Source of the DNA: Bacteroidota bacterium
Lineage (GTDB): Bacteria > Bacteroidota > Bacteroidia > Chitinophagales > Chitinophagaceae
Assembly (NCBI GenBank): GCA_016868585.1
Contig: VGGR01000011.1
Coordinates: 1-45,763, forward strand
Direction of reading: 5' to 3'
DNA: 45,763 nucleotides
Below are positions 25,077 to 32,150 of the stretch, one piece after another (positions within the stretch are counted from its first letter, which is position 1; every line of letters begins with the position of its first letter). The translations under genes and the position numbers were made by a program. The notes under the pieces were generated by a model. It made no database searches, was not told where the DNA came from, and worked only from the letters and a program-made list of their open reading frames with translations.

Positions 25077-25502
25077 TTAACTGCTATGATCAGCAACTAT
25101 AACCCAGTTTCCTTTGATTTTCCGAAGCAATAAGGTATAGTGACCGCTGGCATCTCCGATACTTCTTTTCAAATACCATTTCCCCACAACCTCGTAATAA
25201 CGCAGAGATAATCTTTTCACTACCAGAATTGTAAAATGCAGTTTACCCATAGCGGCGGTATCCGGGTAACCACGTTTGTAGTTTGCCAGTGTATTATTCC
25301 AACCATAAGTGATGCCGGATTTTCCAATGAAACGCAGGGAGTCATTTTCCCAATAACCTTTCATAAATCCTTGCAGGTCTCCTTTGTTCCAGGCGGCTGT
25401 TTGGGTGTCGAGTAAAGCCAGGATTGCACGCACATTTTTGTCTTGGGCAAAAACAGCAGAAACCCACATGCCTGCAACAAATAGAAGTAGTGGAATACGC
25501 AT
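25077..25502 (-). CDS. NTF2-like/DUF4440 (YybH-type) exported protein
   Basis: A 141-residue protein with a signal peptide (about 1-19). The rest is a cone-shaped NTF2/SnoaL-like fold: a first helix AILALLDTQTAAWNKGDLQGFM, then a KGYWENDSL strand and a terminal HYTLLLRKIKGNWVIVADHSS strand pair. DUF4440 proteins bind small molecules or act as enzymes of unknown type, so only the fold can be stated. Gap to the MerC gene upstream is 32 bases, in the same direction, so the two may share a transcript. Confidence 0.7.
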   Translation of the reverse strand: MRIPLLLFVAGMWVSAVFAQDKNVRAILALLDTQTAAWNKGDLQGFMKGYWENDSLRFIGKSGITYGWNNTLANYKRGYPDTAAMGKLHFTILVVKRLSLRYYEVVGKWYLKRSIGDASGHYTLLLRKIKGNWVIVADHSS

Positions 25503-25534
25503 CCCCTAAGGTAAGATGCTTGGGGCAGTTATTA

Positions 25535-25927
25535 TCAATGATCGCAATCGTCGTGGTGCGCGTGGTTGTGCACCCGGCAGGAGCGATGATTTTGAATGTG
25601 CGCCCCTATGATAAGTAGTACAGCGGGAATCAGTAGCCAAAATTCAAGGGTCAGGAACACTTGTTTTAATGTCAATAATGCAATTCCTGCACTGAATAGC
25701 AACCAGGGTTGCAGACGGTGATGATGTTTTTTGTAACCATGGTACATCGCATAACTCCCAATACCAAATGCCAGCACGATCATTCCAATTTCAAACCTCA
25801 GATTATGAATAATGTTAATTCCAAACAGGGGTAAACTGGTCAGAAAAAGAGGCAGTAGGGCGCAATGCACAGCACAAGCAATGGAAGCGCCAATACCCCA
25901 AACATCCCAGTTAACGCGGGCTCTCAT
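25535..25927 (-). CDS. MerC-domain membrane protein
   Basis: A 130-residue protein starting at MRARVNWDVWG (25927). An earlier in-frame ATG at 25990 would place the perfect promoter inside the gene, so it is rejected. Four hydrophobic segments follow. The first carries ACAVHCALLP, where Cys-x-x-x-Cys is the usual MerC metal-binding pair. The tail is rich in His and Asp (HNHAHHDDCDH), a likely metal-binding end. MerC proteins import mercury in mercury operons, but Bacteroidota members next to Fur-type regulators may handle other metals. It is divergent from the SCO1-fur pair. Confidence 0.82.
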   Translation of the reverse strand: MRARVNWDVWGIGASIACAVHCALLPLFLTSLPLFGINIIHNLRFEIGMIVLAFGIGSYAMYHGYKKHHHRLQPWLLFSAGIALLTLKQVFLTLEFWLLIPAVLLIIGAHIQNHRSCRVHNHAHHDDCDH

Positions 25928-25933
25928 ACAAGA

Positions 25934-25964
25934 CAAATTTACAAAAAAGCAACAAAGTTGCAAA
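25934..25964 (-). promoter_or_regulatory. Promoter of the MerC gene (perfect Bacteroidota type)
   Basis: On the minus strand TTTG (25961-25964), a 19-base spacer and TAAATTTG (25934-25941) fit the consensus exactly. Only 6 bases separate the -7 box from the chosen ATG, so the transcript may be leaderless or nearly so. A dyad, GCAAC/GTTGC, lies within the spacer and may be an operator. Confidence 0.7.
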
Positions 25965-26001
25965 AATCTATTCAGTGACAGGTACAGCAAAAATGAGTTC
26001 G

Positions 26002-26009
26002 TACTTTTG
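26002..26009 (+). promoter_or_regulatory. Candidate -7 box for the SCO1-fur pair
   Basis: TACTTTTG matches TAnnTTTG, 16 bases before the SCO1 ATG at 26026. No clear -33 box is seen, so this side may depend on a regulator. Confidence 0.4.
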
Positions 26010-26025
26010 CATCATAATTTTGTCT

Positions 26026-26649
26026 ATGTCCAGAAAAGGTTGGCTATACACACTGTTTTTTGTTTGCCTCCCACTGGTTTTTTATGCCATGCTGGCTATT
26101 AATATTCCTGGGTTTTCCAAAGGAGGTTTTCCTCCCATAAGCTATATCCGCCCCTTTCGGTTTACCACGCAAAATGGAGAGCCTTTTACGCAGGAGGCTG
26201 TAAAAGGGAAAGTATTTGTGGCTACTTATTTTTTTACAACCTGTAAAGGGATATGCCCAAGGATGAACCACAACCTCAAGTCCGTGTATGATCAACTAAA
26301 GGATCAACCGGATTTTTTATTGTTGACGCACACCTGTGATCCGGAAACGGATTCGGTGCCACAACTAAAAAAGTATACAGACTCATTAGGGATCGATACG
26401 CACAAATGGATTTTTTTAACAGGACGGAAGGACAGCTTGTATAATATGGCACGACACAGTTACACCATTGATGACCCGGCTAATAACGTAAACTCCATCG
26501 AGGACGATTTTTTACATACACAGTTCTGGGCGCTGGTGGACGCCAATGGCGATGTAAGAAAAATCTACGATGGACTGGATGATCGCGAGGTAAAAGCATT
26601 GGTTAATGATGTTCGCAAATTATTGAAGGACGGCACTAATTCTAAATAA
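26026..26649 (+). CDS. SCO1/SenC/PrrC-family copper chaperone-like protein
   Basis: The start at 26026 (MSRKGWLYTL) gives a 207-residue protein with one N-terminal membrane anchor; the upstream ATG at 25975 would place residues before it that do not fit. The thioredoxin-like domain holds the metal-binding pair Cys73 and Cys77 (TTCKGIC) and the distant ligand His164 (DFLHTQFW), as in SCO1. Such proteins bring copper to cytochrome oxidase or reduce thiols. The stop codon overlaps the next ATG by one base (TAATG), so it is translationally coupled to a Fur-family gene. Confidence 0.87.
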   Translation: MSRKGWLYTLFFVCLPLVFYAMLAINIPGFSKGGFPPISYIRPFRFTTQNGEPFTQEAVKGKVFVATYFFTTCKGICPRMNHNLKSVYDQLKDQPDFLLLTHTCDPETDSVPQLKKYTDSLGIDTHKWIFLTGRKDSLYNMARHSYTIDDPANNVNSIEDDFLHTQFWALVDANGDVRKIYDGLDDREVKALVNDVRKLLKDGTNSK

Positions 26650-27101
26650 TGGCGGATAGGAAACCAATAGAATCAACATCAACGGCACAGGATCCCTTGA
26701 AACAAAAGGGACTCAGTGTTACGGGTAGTCGCAGAAAGATTCTGCAATTATTTATGCAACAGAAAGGGGCGCTTTCCCACCGAGATATAGAAAAAAAAGC
26801 GGGCGCCGTTTTTGACCGGGTTACTATCTATCGCACGCTTCAAACTTTTTTAGATAAAGGGATCATTCATGCAATTCCCAGCGCGGGCAACGCTGTTCGG
26901 TATGCTTTATGTCAGGGCCAATGCGGTCCCGGCCATCACGATCATCAGCATATTCATTTTATCTGCAGCCGCTGTAAACACACTTTTTGTCTGGATCATA
27001 GTGTGACGCCTGATCTTCATTTACCAAAGGGCTATCAAGCACAGGATATTGATGTACTGGTGAAAGGAGTATGTCAACAATGTAGTACTACTTCAAAGTA
27101 A
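26649..27101 (+). CDS. Fur-family metal-responsive repressor
   Basis: A 150-residue protein with a winged helix (about 20-82; RVTIYRTLQTF is the recognition-helix area) and a metal-binding dimer domain containing HHDHQHIHF (96-104). Zinc-site cysteine pairs are Cys106/Cys109 (CSRC) and Cys142/Cys145 (CQQC); Cys88, Cys92 and Cys114 are extra. The His-rich loop resembles Zur or Fur more than PerR, but the metal cannot be fixed from sequence. It is translationally coupled to SCO1 and probably regulates the divergent MerC promoter and itself. The 3' end overlaps the tcdA remnant by 14 bases, tail to tail. Confidence 0.88.
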   Translation: MADRKPIESTSTAQDPLKQKGLSVTGSRRKILQLFMQQKGALSHRDIEKKAGAVFDRVTIYRTLQTFLDKGIIHAIPSAGNAVRYALCQGQCGPGHHDHQHIHFICSRCKHTFCLDHSVTPDLHLPKGYQAQDIDVLVKGVCQQCSTTSK

Positions 27102-27776
27102 CCCCTTTGATTAAATCACGAATTACCACCGAGGCAGCAATGGATCCAAATATAGCTGGCAGGTAGGAGATGGCCCCGTAAGCTGATTTTTTAAAATTGC
27201 GCCCATCTGTTAGCATCAGACTTTCCCGTATAGGATCCTCTGGAGAAAACACCACTTTTAGACCTTTGCGAATACCAAAACGAGTTTTCAGTTGTTTACG
27301 AATCTGCTGCGCAAACGGGTAGTTATGTGTTTGGGGTATATCCACTATACGTAGTTGAGTAGGGGCAAGTTTTGCACCGGCCCCCATGCTGCTTACCATG
27401 GGAATTCCACTTTCCATGGCCATTTTGATAAAAGTGAGTTTTGGTGTAATACTGTCAATTGCGTCAATGCTGTAATCAGGTTGATTAGCTAATTGTGCCA
27501 ATACCATTTCCGGGTTTACAAAATCCTGCACTACATTAAGTTGCAACTCAGGGTTAATAGCCAATAAGCGCTCCTTCATGAGCAATGCCTTTGGTACTCC
27601 GTGGTTGGTTGCCAAAGCAGGTAATTGCCGCCACGCGCAATAAACTCCGCTGCATAGGAGCCTAAGCCCCCGAGTCCAACGATCATCACCTGACAGTTAT
27701 TCAGGTGCAAAACAGCCTTTTCTCCTATGAGAAGCGTAGTACGGGATAGCCAGGATCGGCCCAGACTGCAAAGCAA
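27088..27776 (-). pseudogene. tcdA: tRNA threonylcarbamoyladenosine dehydratase, broken by an internal deletion
   Basis: The N-terminal piece reads WLSRTTLLIGE followed by VMIVGLGGLGSYAAEFIARGG, the ATP-binding Rossmann start of TcdA (ThiF/MoeB family). In another frame the rest follows: QLPALATNHGVPKALLMKERL through DSITPKLTFI to the end. At the junction (27,627/27,628) about 20 codons are missing, namely the segment that in relatives carries the D-x-D metal/ATP residues and the Asn-Arg before Gln. The deletion also shifts the frame. No in-frame ATG precedes the N-terminal piece; only TTG is available. TcdA makes the cyclic form of t6A37 in tRNAs, so this strain probably lacks that last step unless another copy exists. 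Confidence 0.82.
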
Positions 27777-27836
27777 GTGAATTGCGGCTAAGCAGAGAAA
27801 TCAACATAGGTGGAAATAAATTTTCTCAATGAAATT

Positions 27837-27865
27837 TTTGGTAGCGGATAAAAAATCTATATTTG
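27837..27865 (+). promoter_or_regulatory. Promoter of the SWIB/lysine-rich protein gene
   Basis: TTTG (27837-27840), a 17-base spacer and TATATTTG (27858-27865) approach the Bacteroidota consensus; the spacer is 2 bases short. The ATG follows 45 bases later in an A-rich leader. Confidence 0.5.
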
Positions 27866-27910
27866 GTATCGAAATATTTCCTAACCCCTTAACATTCTAA
27901 ATTTAGAAAA

Positions 27911-28330
27911 ATGGCAACTAAGAAGAAAGCTAAAAAAGCTGCAAAAAAGCCTGCTAAAAAAGCCGCCAAGAAAAAGGCAGCTAAGAAAGCAGCAAAAAAG
28001 CCTGCTAAAAAGGCTGCAAAGAAAAAACCCGCTAAGAAAAAGGCTGCAAAGAAAAAATCCGCTAAGAAAAAGTCTGCGCGTAAGCCTAATGCGGCTTTCA
28101 TGAAGGCTATGACTCCTAGTGCGGCACTTGCTGCTGTAGTAGGTCCTAAAGCTCTTGCTCGTACAGAAGCTGTTAAGAAAATTTGGGGCTACATCATGTC
28201 TAACAAACTTCAAGACAGCAAAAACAGACGTATGGTTAACGCGGATGCTAATCTGAAAGCTGTATTCGGTGGTAAAGACCAGGTGTCTATGTTTGAAATT
28301 GCCAAGTATCTCGGTAAGAACCTGAGCTAA
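27911..28330 (+). CDS. SWIB-domain protein with histone-H1-like lysine/alanine tail
   Basis: A 139-residue basic protein. Residues 1-60 are repeats built from AKKAAKKPAKK-type units, like the tail of histone H1 or the chlamydial/bordetellal H1-like proteins. The second half (about 68-138) is a SWIB/MDM2 domain: LAAVVGPKALARTEAVKKIW, then a middle NRRMVNADANLKAVF, then MFEIAKYLGKNL. The tail should bind DNA non-specifically; the SWIB fold mediates protein contacts in eukaryotic chromatin remodellers, but its bacterial role is unknown. A nucleoid protein is the likely use. It has its own promoter and terminator, so it is a single-gene unit. Confidence 0.85.
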   Translation: MATKKKAKKAAKKPAKKAAKKKAAKKAAKKPAKKAAKKKPAKKKAAKKKSAKKKSARKPNAAFMKAMTPSAALAAVVGPKALARTEAVKKIWGYIMSNKLQDSKNRRMVNADANLKAVFGGKDQVSMFEIAKYLGKNLS

Positions 28331-28351
28331 GCTATTCAACACAATTTTGAG

Positions 28352-28379
28352 AAAGCCATTCAGCAGTGAGTGGCTTTTT
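28352..28379 (+). terminator. Intrinsic terminator after the SWIB gene
   Basis: AGCCATTC (28354-28361) pairs with GAGTGGCT (28368-28375) around a 6-base loop, with one G-T pair, followed by TTTT. Confidence 0.75.
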
Positions 28380-28420
28380 CATTGGGGCACAAATCAATGC
28401 AAAACGCTTACAATGCCCGT

Positions 28421-29758
28421 ATGGATAAAATGAGGTTTATACTTTATTTTGGTAGTTTGTTTTTTTTGACGAACGGCTTTGCAATTTCAAGCCGGGCTCA
28501 ATACAAGAACAGCGAAGTACTAACCGCAATTTTATCGCAAGCAAGCGTTGGCCCGGCACAACAGGTGTTGAAAGATCCTGAGACTTATCGCTTGCAGATT
28601 ATCTACACGCAGATCGATAGAAATAAGAAAGGAAAGCCAACATTTACACATCACGCTTACTTAGTTAACCCCAACAACTATTTCAACCCGGCTTCTATGG
28701 TTAAAATGCCATTAGCTTTTTTAGCGATGGAAAAATTACATCAATTCAGTAATCCGGGTAAGAACAAACCCCGTGTACCCGGGTTGAATCGGGATACGCA
28801 TGTAGCATTCGACAGCAGTTATCCGCGTCAGACAGCCATGCGTAAAGAGGCTTCAGCGCCTGCAGAAATCCCTACTATTGGACATCTGATCAAACGTGCT
28901 TTATTAATTAGCGAAAACGACCCTTATAATCGACTCTATCAATTTGTAGGGCAGGGACCAGCCAATAAGCTGCTACAAGCAAAAGGATATTCTTCAGTTA
29001 GGATTACCCGTCAATTCATGGGGTTTACGGACCTGGAAAATAGACATACCAATGCGGTAAGATTCTATAATGCTAAAGGGCAGGAAATTTACTCGCAAGA
29101 ACCCGGTTTTAACCGGGATAGTTTTTCATTTCCTTCCCCCATTCTAATTGGAGAAGCACATATCAACAGAAAGGAAGAACTGGTGCAAGGCCCATTCGAC
29201 TTTACTCGCCATAATTCAATTTCACTGGCCGATATGCAAAAAATGTTGCAAGCTGTGGTATTCCCCACTTCGGTACCCAAACAAAATAGATTCTATCTTT
29301 CGGAATCGGATCGTTTATTCCTTTTACAATTCTTATCACAGTATCCGTCAGAAACTAACTACCCTAAATATGATACCGCTGTATTTTTCGATAGCTATGT
29401 GAAATTCTTTTTTCAGGACTCCGGCCATCGTATGCCAACGGGAGTGCGTGTATTTAATAAAGTGGGTTGGGCGTATGGTTTTTTAACGGATGTCTCTTAT
29501 GTGGTAGATACCATCAACCGGGTGGATTATTTCTTATCAGCCACACTTTATGTAAATAGCGATGGGGTGGTGAACGATTCCAAGTATGATGAAGAAACCG
29601 TGGGTTTCCCCTTTTTGAGAGAGCTTGGCAGGCTGGTTTACAACTACGAATTAACCCGTCATAGAGCCTTTAAGCCCGTATTAAATATACAGGGAATCCA
29701 ATACGAAAAGAGAAATCCGACAGATAATCGCCCCGCCATAAGAGAGGCAGATAATTAG
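28421..29758 (+). CDS. Exported class-A beta-lactamase-like serine hydrolase
   Basis: The ATG at 28421 gives 445 residues and a good signal peptide (about 1-27, ending SSRAQ); an upstream in-frame codon at 28370 lies inside the terminator and is rejected. The nucleophile motif SxxK is Ser92-Met-Val-Lys95 (NPASMVKMP), followed by a helix typical of penicillin-recognising enzymes. An SEND element (ALLISENDPYNRLY) takes the place of the SDN motif. The protein is longer than class A beta-lactamases (about 290), with added segments in the middle and at the end. It may be a carboxypeptidase or a beta-lactamase-related hydrolase; antibiotic resistance cannot be assumed. Confidence 0.75.
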   Translation: MDKMRFILYFGSLFFLTNGFAISSRAQYKNSEVLTAILSQASVGPAQQVLKDPETYRLQIIYTQIDRNKKGKPTFTHHAYLVNPNNYFNPASMVKMPLAFLAMEKLHQFSNPGKNKPRVPGLNRDTHVAFDSSYPRQTAMRKEASAPAEIPTIGHLIKRALLISENDPYNRLYQFVGQGPANKLLQAKGYSSVRITRQFMGFTDLENRHTNAVRFYNAKGQEIYSQEPGFNRDSFSFPSPILIGEAHINRKEELVQGPFDFTRHNSISLADMQKMLQAVVFPTSVPKQNRFYLSESDRLFLLQFLSQYPSETNYPKYDTAVFFDSYVKFFFQDSGHRMPTGVRVFNKVGWAYGFLTDVSYVVDTINRVDYFLSATLYVNSDGVVNDSKYDEETVGFPFLRELGRLVYNYELTRHRAFKPVLNIQGIQYEKRNPTDNRPAIREADN

Positions 29759-29852
29759 CGCATATGATTGCTCAGCTACTCATCCAGAAAAAAGGGAAAT
29801 GGGCCAACTATACCGGAACCATTATCCCATTCAAGTATTCGCTGGTGAAGAC

Positions 29853-30494
29853 TTAAGGAGCCAATCGTTCAACCTTCCAACTTCCGTCTTCTTCTTTTGA
29901 ATAACTGATACGATCGTGCATGCGACCGGGTCTTCCTTGCCAAAACTCGATTCGTGAGGGATTTACGCAATATCCTCCCCAGTGTGAAGGACGGGGTATA
30001 GTTGTTTGACCTTGATATTTTTTTTCCAATTGCTCATACTGCGTTTCCAACCACTCCTTATTCGCCACCACCTGGCTTTGCGGTGAGGCCCAGGCACCTA
30101 ATTGACTTCCAATAGGGCGGCTGTGAAAATAAGAGTCACTTTCGGCAGCATCAATGAGCTGGGCTGTTCCAATGATCCTGACCTGCCTTTCAAGTTCTTT
30201 CCAAAAAAATAGCAACGAACAAGCAGGGTTTGTATGCAATTGTTGCCCCTTGGCGCTTTGGTAGTTGGTGAAAAATACAAATCCGTTTTTGTCATAACCT
30301 TTGAGTAACATAATTCTGGACTCAGGTACATTTCCATTGATTGTGGAGAGTGTCATGGCATTTACCTCATCAACGTTGGCACGGATAGCTTGCTCCCACC
30401 ATTGAGTAAACTGATCAAAGGGATCTTTGGCCACCTCTGTTTCATGAAGGCTGTTCAATGCATAATCCCTGCGTAAATCTGCGATGGGAGACAT
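29853..30494 (-). CDS. pdxH: Pyridoxamine 5'-phosphate oxidase
   Basis: The start at 30494 (MSPIADLRRDY) gives 213 residues, the normal length; the longer frame from 30548 adds 18 residues that do not fit. PNPOx signatures are present: NAMTLSTINGNVPESRIMLLKGYDKNGF for FMN binding, SRPIGSQLGAWASPQS in the middle, and the C-terminal RIEFWQGRPGRMHDRISY dimer and active-site segment ending WKVERLAP. It oxidises PNP and PMP to PLP, the last step of vitamin B6 synthesis and salvage. It is divergent from the GHL10 gene. Confidence 0.95.
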   Translation of the reverse strand: MSPIADLRRDYALNSLHETEVAKDPFDQFTQWWEQAIRANVDEVNAMTLSTINGNVPESRIMLLKGYDKNGFVFFTNYQSAKGQQLHTNPACSLLFFWKELERQVRIIGTAQLIDAAESDSYFHSRPIGSQLGAWASPQSQVVANKEWLETQYEQLEKKYQGQTTIPRPSHWGGYCVNPSRIEFWQGRPGRMHDRISYSKEEDGSWKVERLAP

Positions 30495-30508
30495 TGTTAT
30501 AATCTTAG

Positions 30509-30516
30509 CAAACGTA
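30509..30516 (-). promoter_or_regulatory. Candidate -7 box of pdxH
   Basis: TACGTTTG on the minus strand fits TAnnTTTG, 14 bases before the pdxH ATG. A -33 box at the right distance is not seen. Confidence 0.4.
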
Positions 30517-30610
30517 AAGGTACGCAAGCCTATTGACATCTTTCCCAAATCAAAAGGATACTGCAGGTCAGCACTCTTTTAGACAAAATGCTAGCTGGTA
30601 AAGGATAACG

Positions 30611-30618
30611 TATTTTTG
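30611..30618 (+). promoter_or_regulatory. Candidate -7 box of the GHL10 gene, almost touching the start codon
   Basis: TATTTTTG fits TAnnTTTG and ends 4 bases before the ATG at 30623, implying a leaderless or very short leader. No matching -33 box is seen. Confidence 0.45.
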
Positions 30619-30622
30619 CAGG

Positions 30623-32137
30623 ATGAAGCGATACGTCCTTTTTATTCCCCTTCTTTTTCTATGCAAAGTTTCATTATCGCAACCCAAATATGAATTTCGT
30701 GGTGTTTGGATTGCCAGTGTGGCTAACATTGATTGGCCAAAATCCGGTATGACCGATCCGGCTGCGCAACGTGCGGATTTTATTCGAATATTGGATCAAC
30801 ATCAGCGTAATCGAATGAATGCAATGATTGTTCAGATCAGACCAGCAGCGGATGCGTTTTATCCGTCTTCTTTTGAACCATGGAGCGAGTGGCTAACGGG
30901 GCAACAAGGTAAAGCACCAGTACCTTACTGGGATCCACTGGCCTTTATGATTGAGGAAACGCACAAACGCGGAATGGAATTTCATGCCTGGTTAAATCCT
31001 TACCGTGCCGTACAAACTATTGGAAAGTCTTCTATTGCAGATAATCATATTACGCGTAAGAAACCGGAGTGGTTTTTAGTGTATGGAGATAAAAAATATT
31101 TTGATCCGGGTAACAAAGAAGCACAACTTTTTGTAGTGAATGTGGTCCGTGATATAGTTAGTCGTTATCCGGTGGACGCTATTCATATGGATGATTATTT
31201 CTATCCTTATCGAATTGTCGACAAGGAATTTCCAGATGCCAGCTCTTATGCAAAGTCGGGCTCTGGCTTGAGCAAAGAAGATTGGCGCCGGAGCAATGTG
31301 GATTCAATTATTGTAGCTATCAGCAAGGCAATCAAGAAAGAAAAACCGCTGGTTCGCTTTGGTATTTCACCATTCAGCGTATGGCGAAATAACGATAAAG
31401 ATCCAAGAGGAAGCGATAGCCGCGCCGTACAAACGAATTATGATGACCTCTATGCCGATATTTTACTCTGGTTAGAAAAAGGATGGATAGATTATGTTAC
31501 CCCACAACTTTATTTGGAAATCGGACACGATAAGATTGCCTATGAAAAACTATTAAACTGGTGGAGTAAAAATAAATATGGTAAACATGTTTATATCGGG
31601 CATGGGATATATCGCACGGACGAAAAGAACGCAACAAAATGGAAAAATCCGGCTGAATTACCCAACCAACTAAAACTGCTCAGAGCTAATGCCGGTGTGC
31701 ACGGCAGCATTTATTTCAGCAGCAAGTCGTTTGATCGCAATCCCAATGGCTGGAATGACAGCTTACAACAAAATTATTACCGCTATCCGGCATTGCTTCC
31801 GCCAATGGAATGGATTAGTACCAATAAACCGGCGCCCCCTGTTATTGACAAATTTAATAGTAATGGTGCCGCTATTGTTTTCAAGATTGGTTCAGCTGAA
31901 AAAAGTCAAGTCCCTGTAAAGCACTATGTGCTGTATCGTTTTCCGGCGGGGCGTTCACCCGGAGCCTTATTTGAACAACCTTCCCATATCTACGCTATAA
32001 TGGTTAAGCCGGAAGGATTTGAACAAACTGTACCACACAAGGAAAATGGGGTAGCGTATCAATACTATGTCAGTTCGGTGGGAACTAATAACATGGAAAG
32101 CGACCCCATCTTCGTAACAACCATCGTTAAAGAGTAG
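30623..32137 (+). CDS. GHL10/DUF187 family glycosyl hydrolase-like exported protein
   Basis: A 504-residue protein with a signal peptide (about 1-19, SLSQ). The GHL10 barrel (PF02638, YngK-like) begins FRGVWIASVANIDWP and continues through AMIVQIRPAADAFYPS, EFHAWLNPYRA and AIHMDDYFYPY; the last carries the conserved acidic pair. A C-terminal FN3-like segment covers about 400-500. Relatives act on peptidoglycan-derived or other glycans; a proposed role of the family is cleavage of denuded glycan strands, but the substrate here is unknown. The rpoN gene follows 13 bases later and is probably co-transcribed. Confidence 0.88.
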   Translation: MKRYVLFIPLLFLCKVSLSQPKYEFRGVWIASVANIDWPKSGMTDPAAQRADFIRILDQHQRNRMNAMIVQIRPAADAFYPSSFEPWSEWLTGQQGKAPVPYWDPLAFMIEETHKRGMEFHAWLNPYRAVQTIGKSSIADNHITRKKPEWFLVYGDKKYFDPGNKEAQLFVVNVVRDIVSRYPVDAIHMDDYFYPYRIVDKEFPDASSYAKSGSGLSKEDWRRSNVDSIIVAISKAIKKEKPLVRFGISPFSVWRNNDKDPRGSDSRAVQTNYDDLYADILLWLEKGWIDYVTPQLYLEIGHDKIAYEKLLNWWSKNKYGKHVYIGHGIYRTDEKNATKWKNPAELPNQLKLLRANAGVHGSIYFSSKSFDRNPNGWNDSLQQNYYRYPALLPPMEWISTNKPAPPVIDKFNSNGAAIVFKIGSAEKSQVPVKHYVLYRFPAGRSPGALFEQPSHIYAIMVKPEGFEQTVPHKENGVAYQYYVSSVGTNNMESDPIFVTTIVKE

Positions 32138-32150
32138 TAAATCAAGCAGT

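Noticed and set aside
25535-27101. Mercury-resistance operon because of MerC
   Set aside because: There is no MerA, MerT, MerP or MerR; the neighbours are SCO1 and a Fur-family regulator.
27920-28080. Repetitive DNA that might suggest a repeat array or CRISPR
   Set aside because: The repeats are in-frame AAG/AAA/GCT codons of a lysine-rich tail; there are no spacers of constant length.
27881-28342. Two long minus-strand frames rich in Phe, Leu and Cys opposite the SWIB gene
   Set aside because: They are antisense images of the Lys/Ala codon repeats; the plus strand has promoter, terminator and a recognisable domain.
28421-29758. Antibiotic-resistance beta-lactamase
   Set aside because: Only SxxK and an SEND element are visible, and the protein is much longer than class A enzymes; a resistance role is not supported.
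29764-29856. A 30-codon ORF between the serine hydrolase and pdxH
   Set aside because: It has no recognisable features and runs into the end of pdxH; it could be a remnant but nothing supports a gene.
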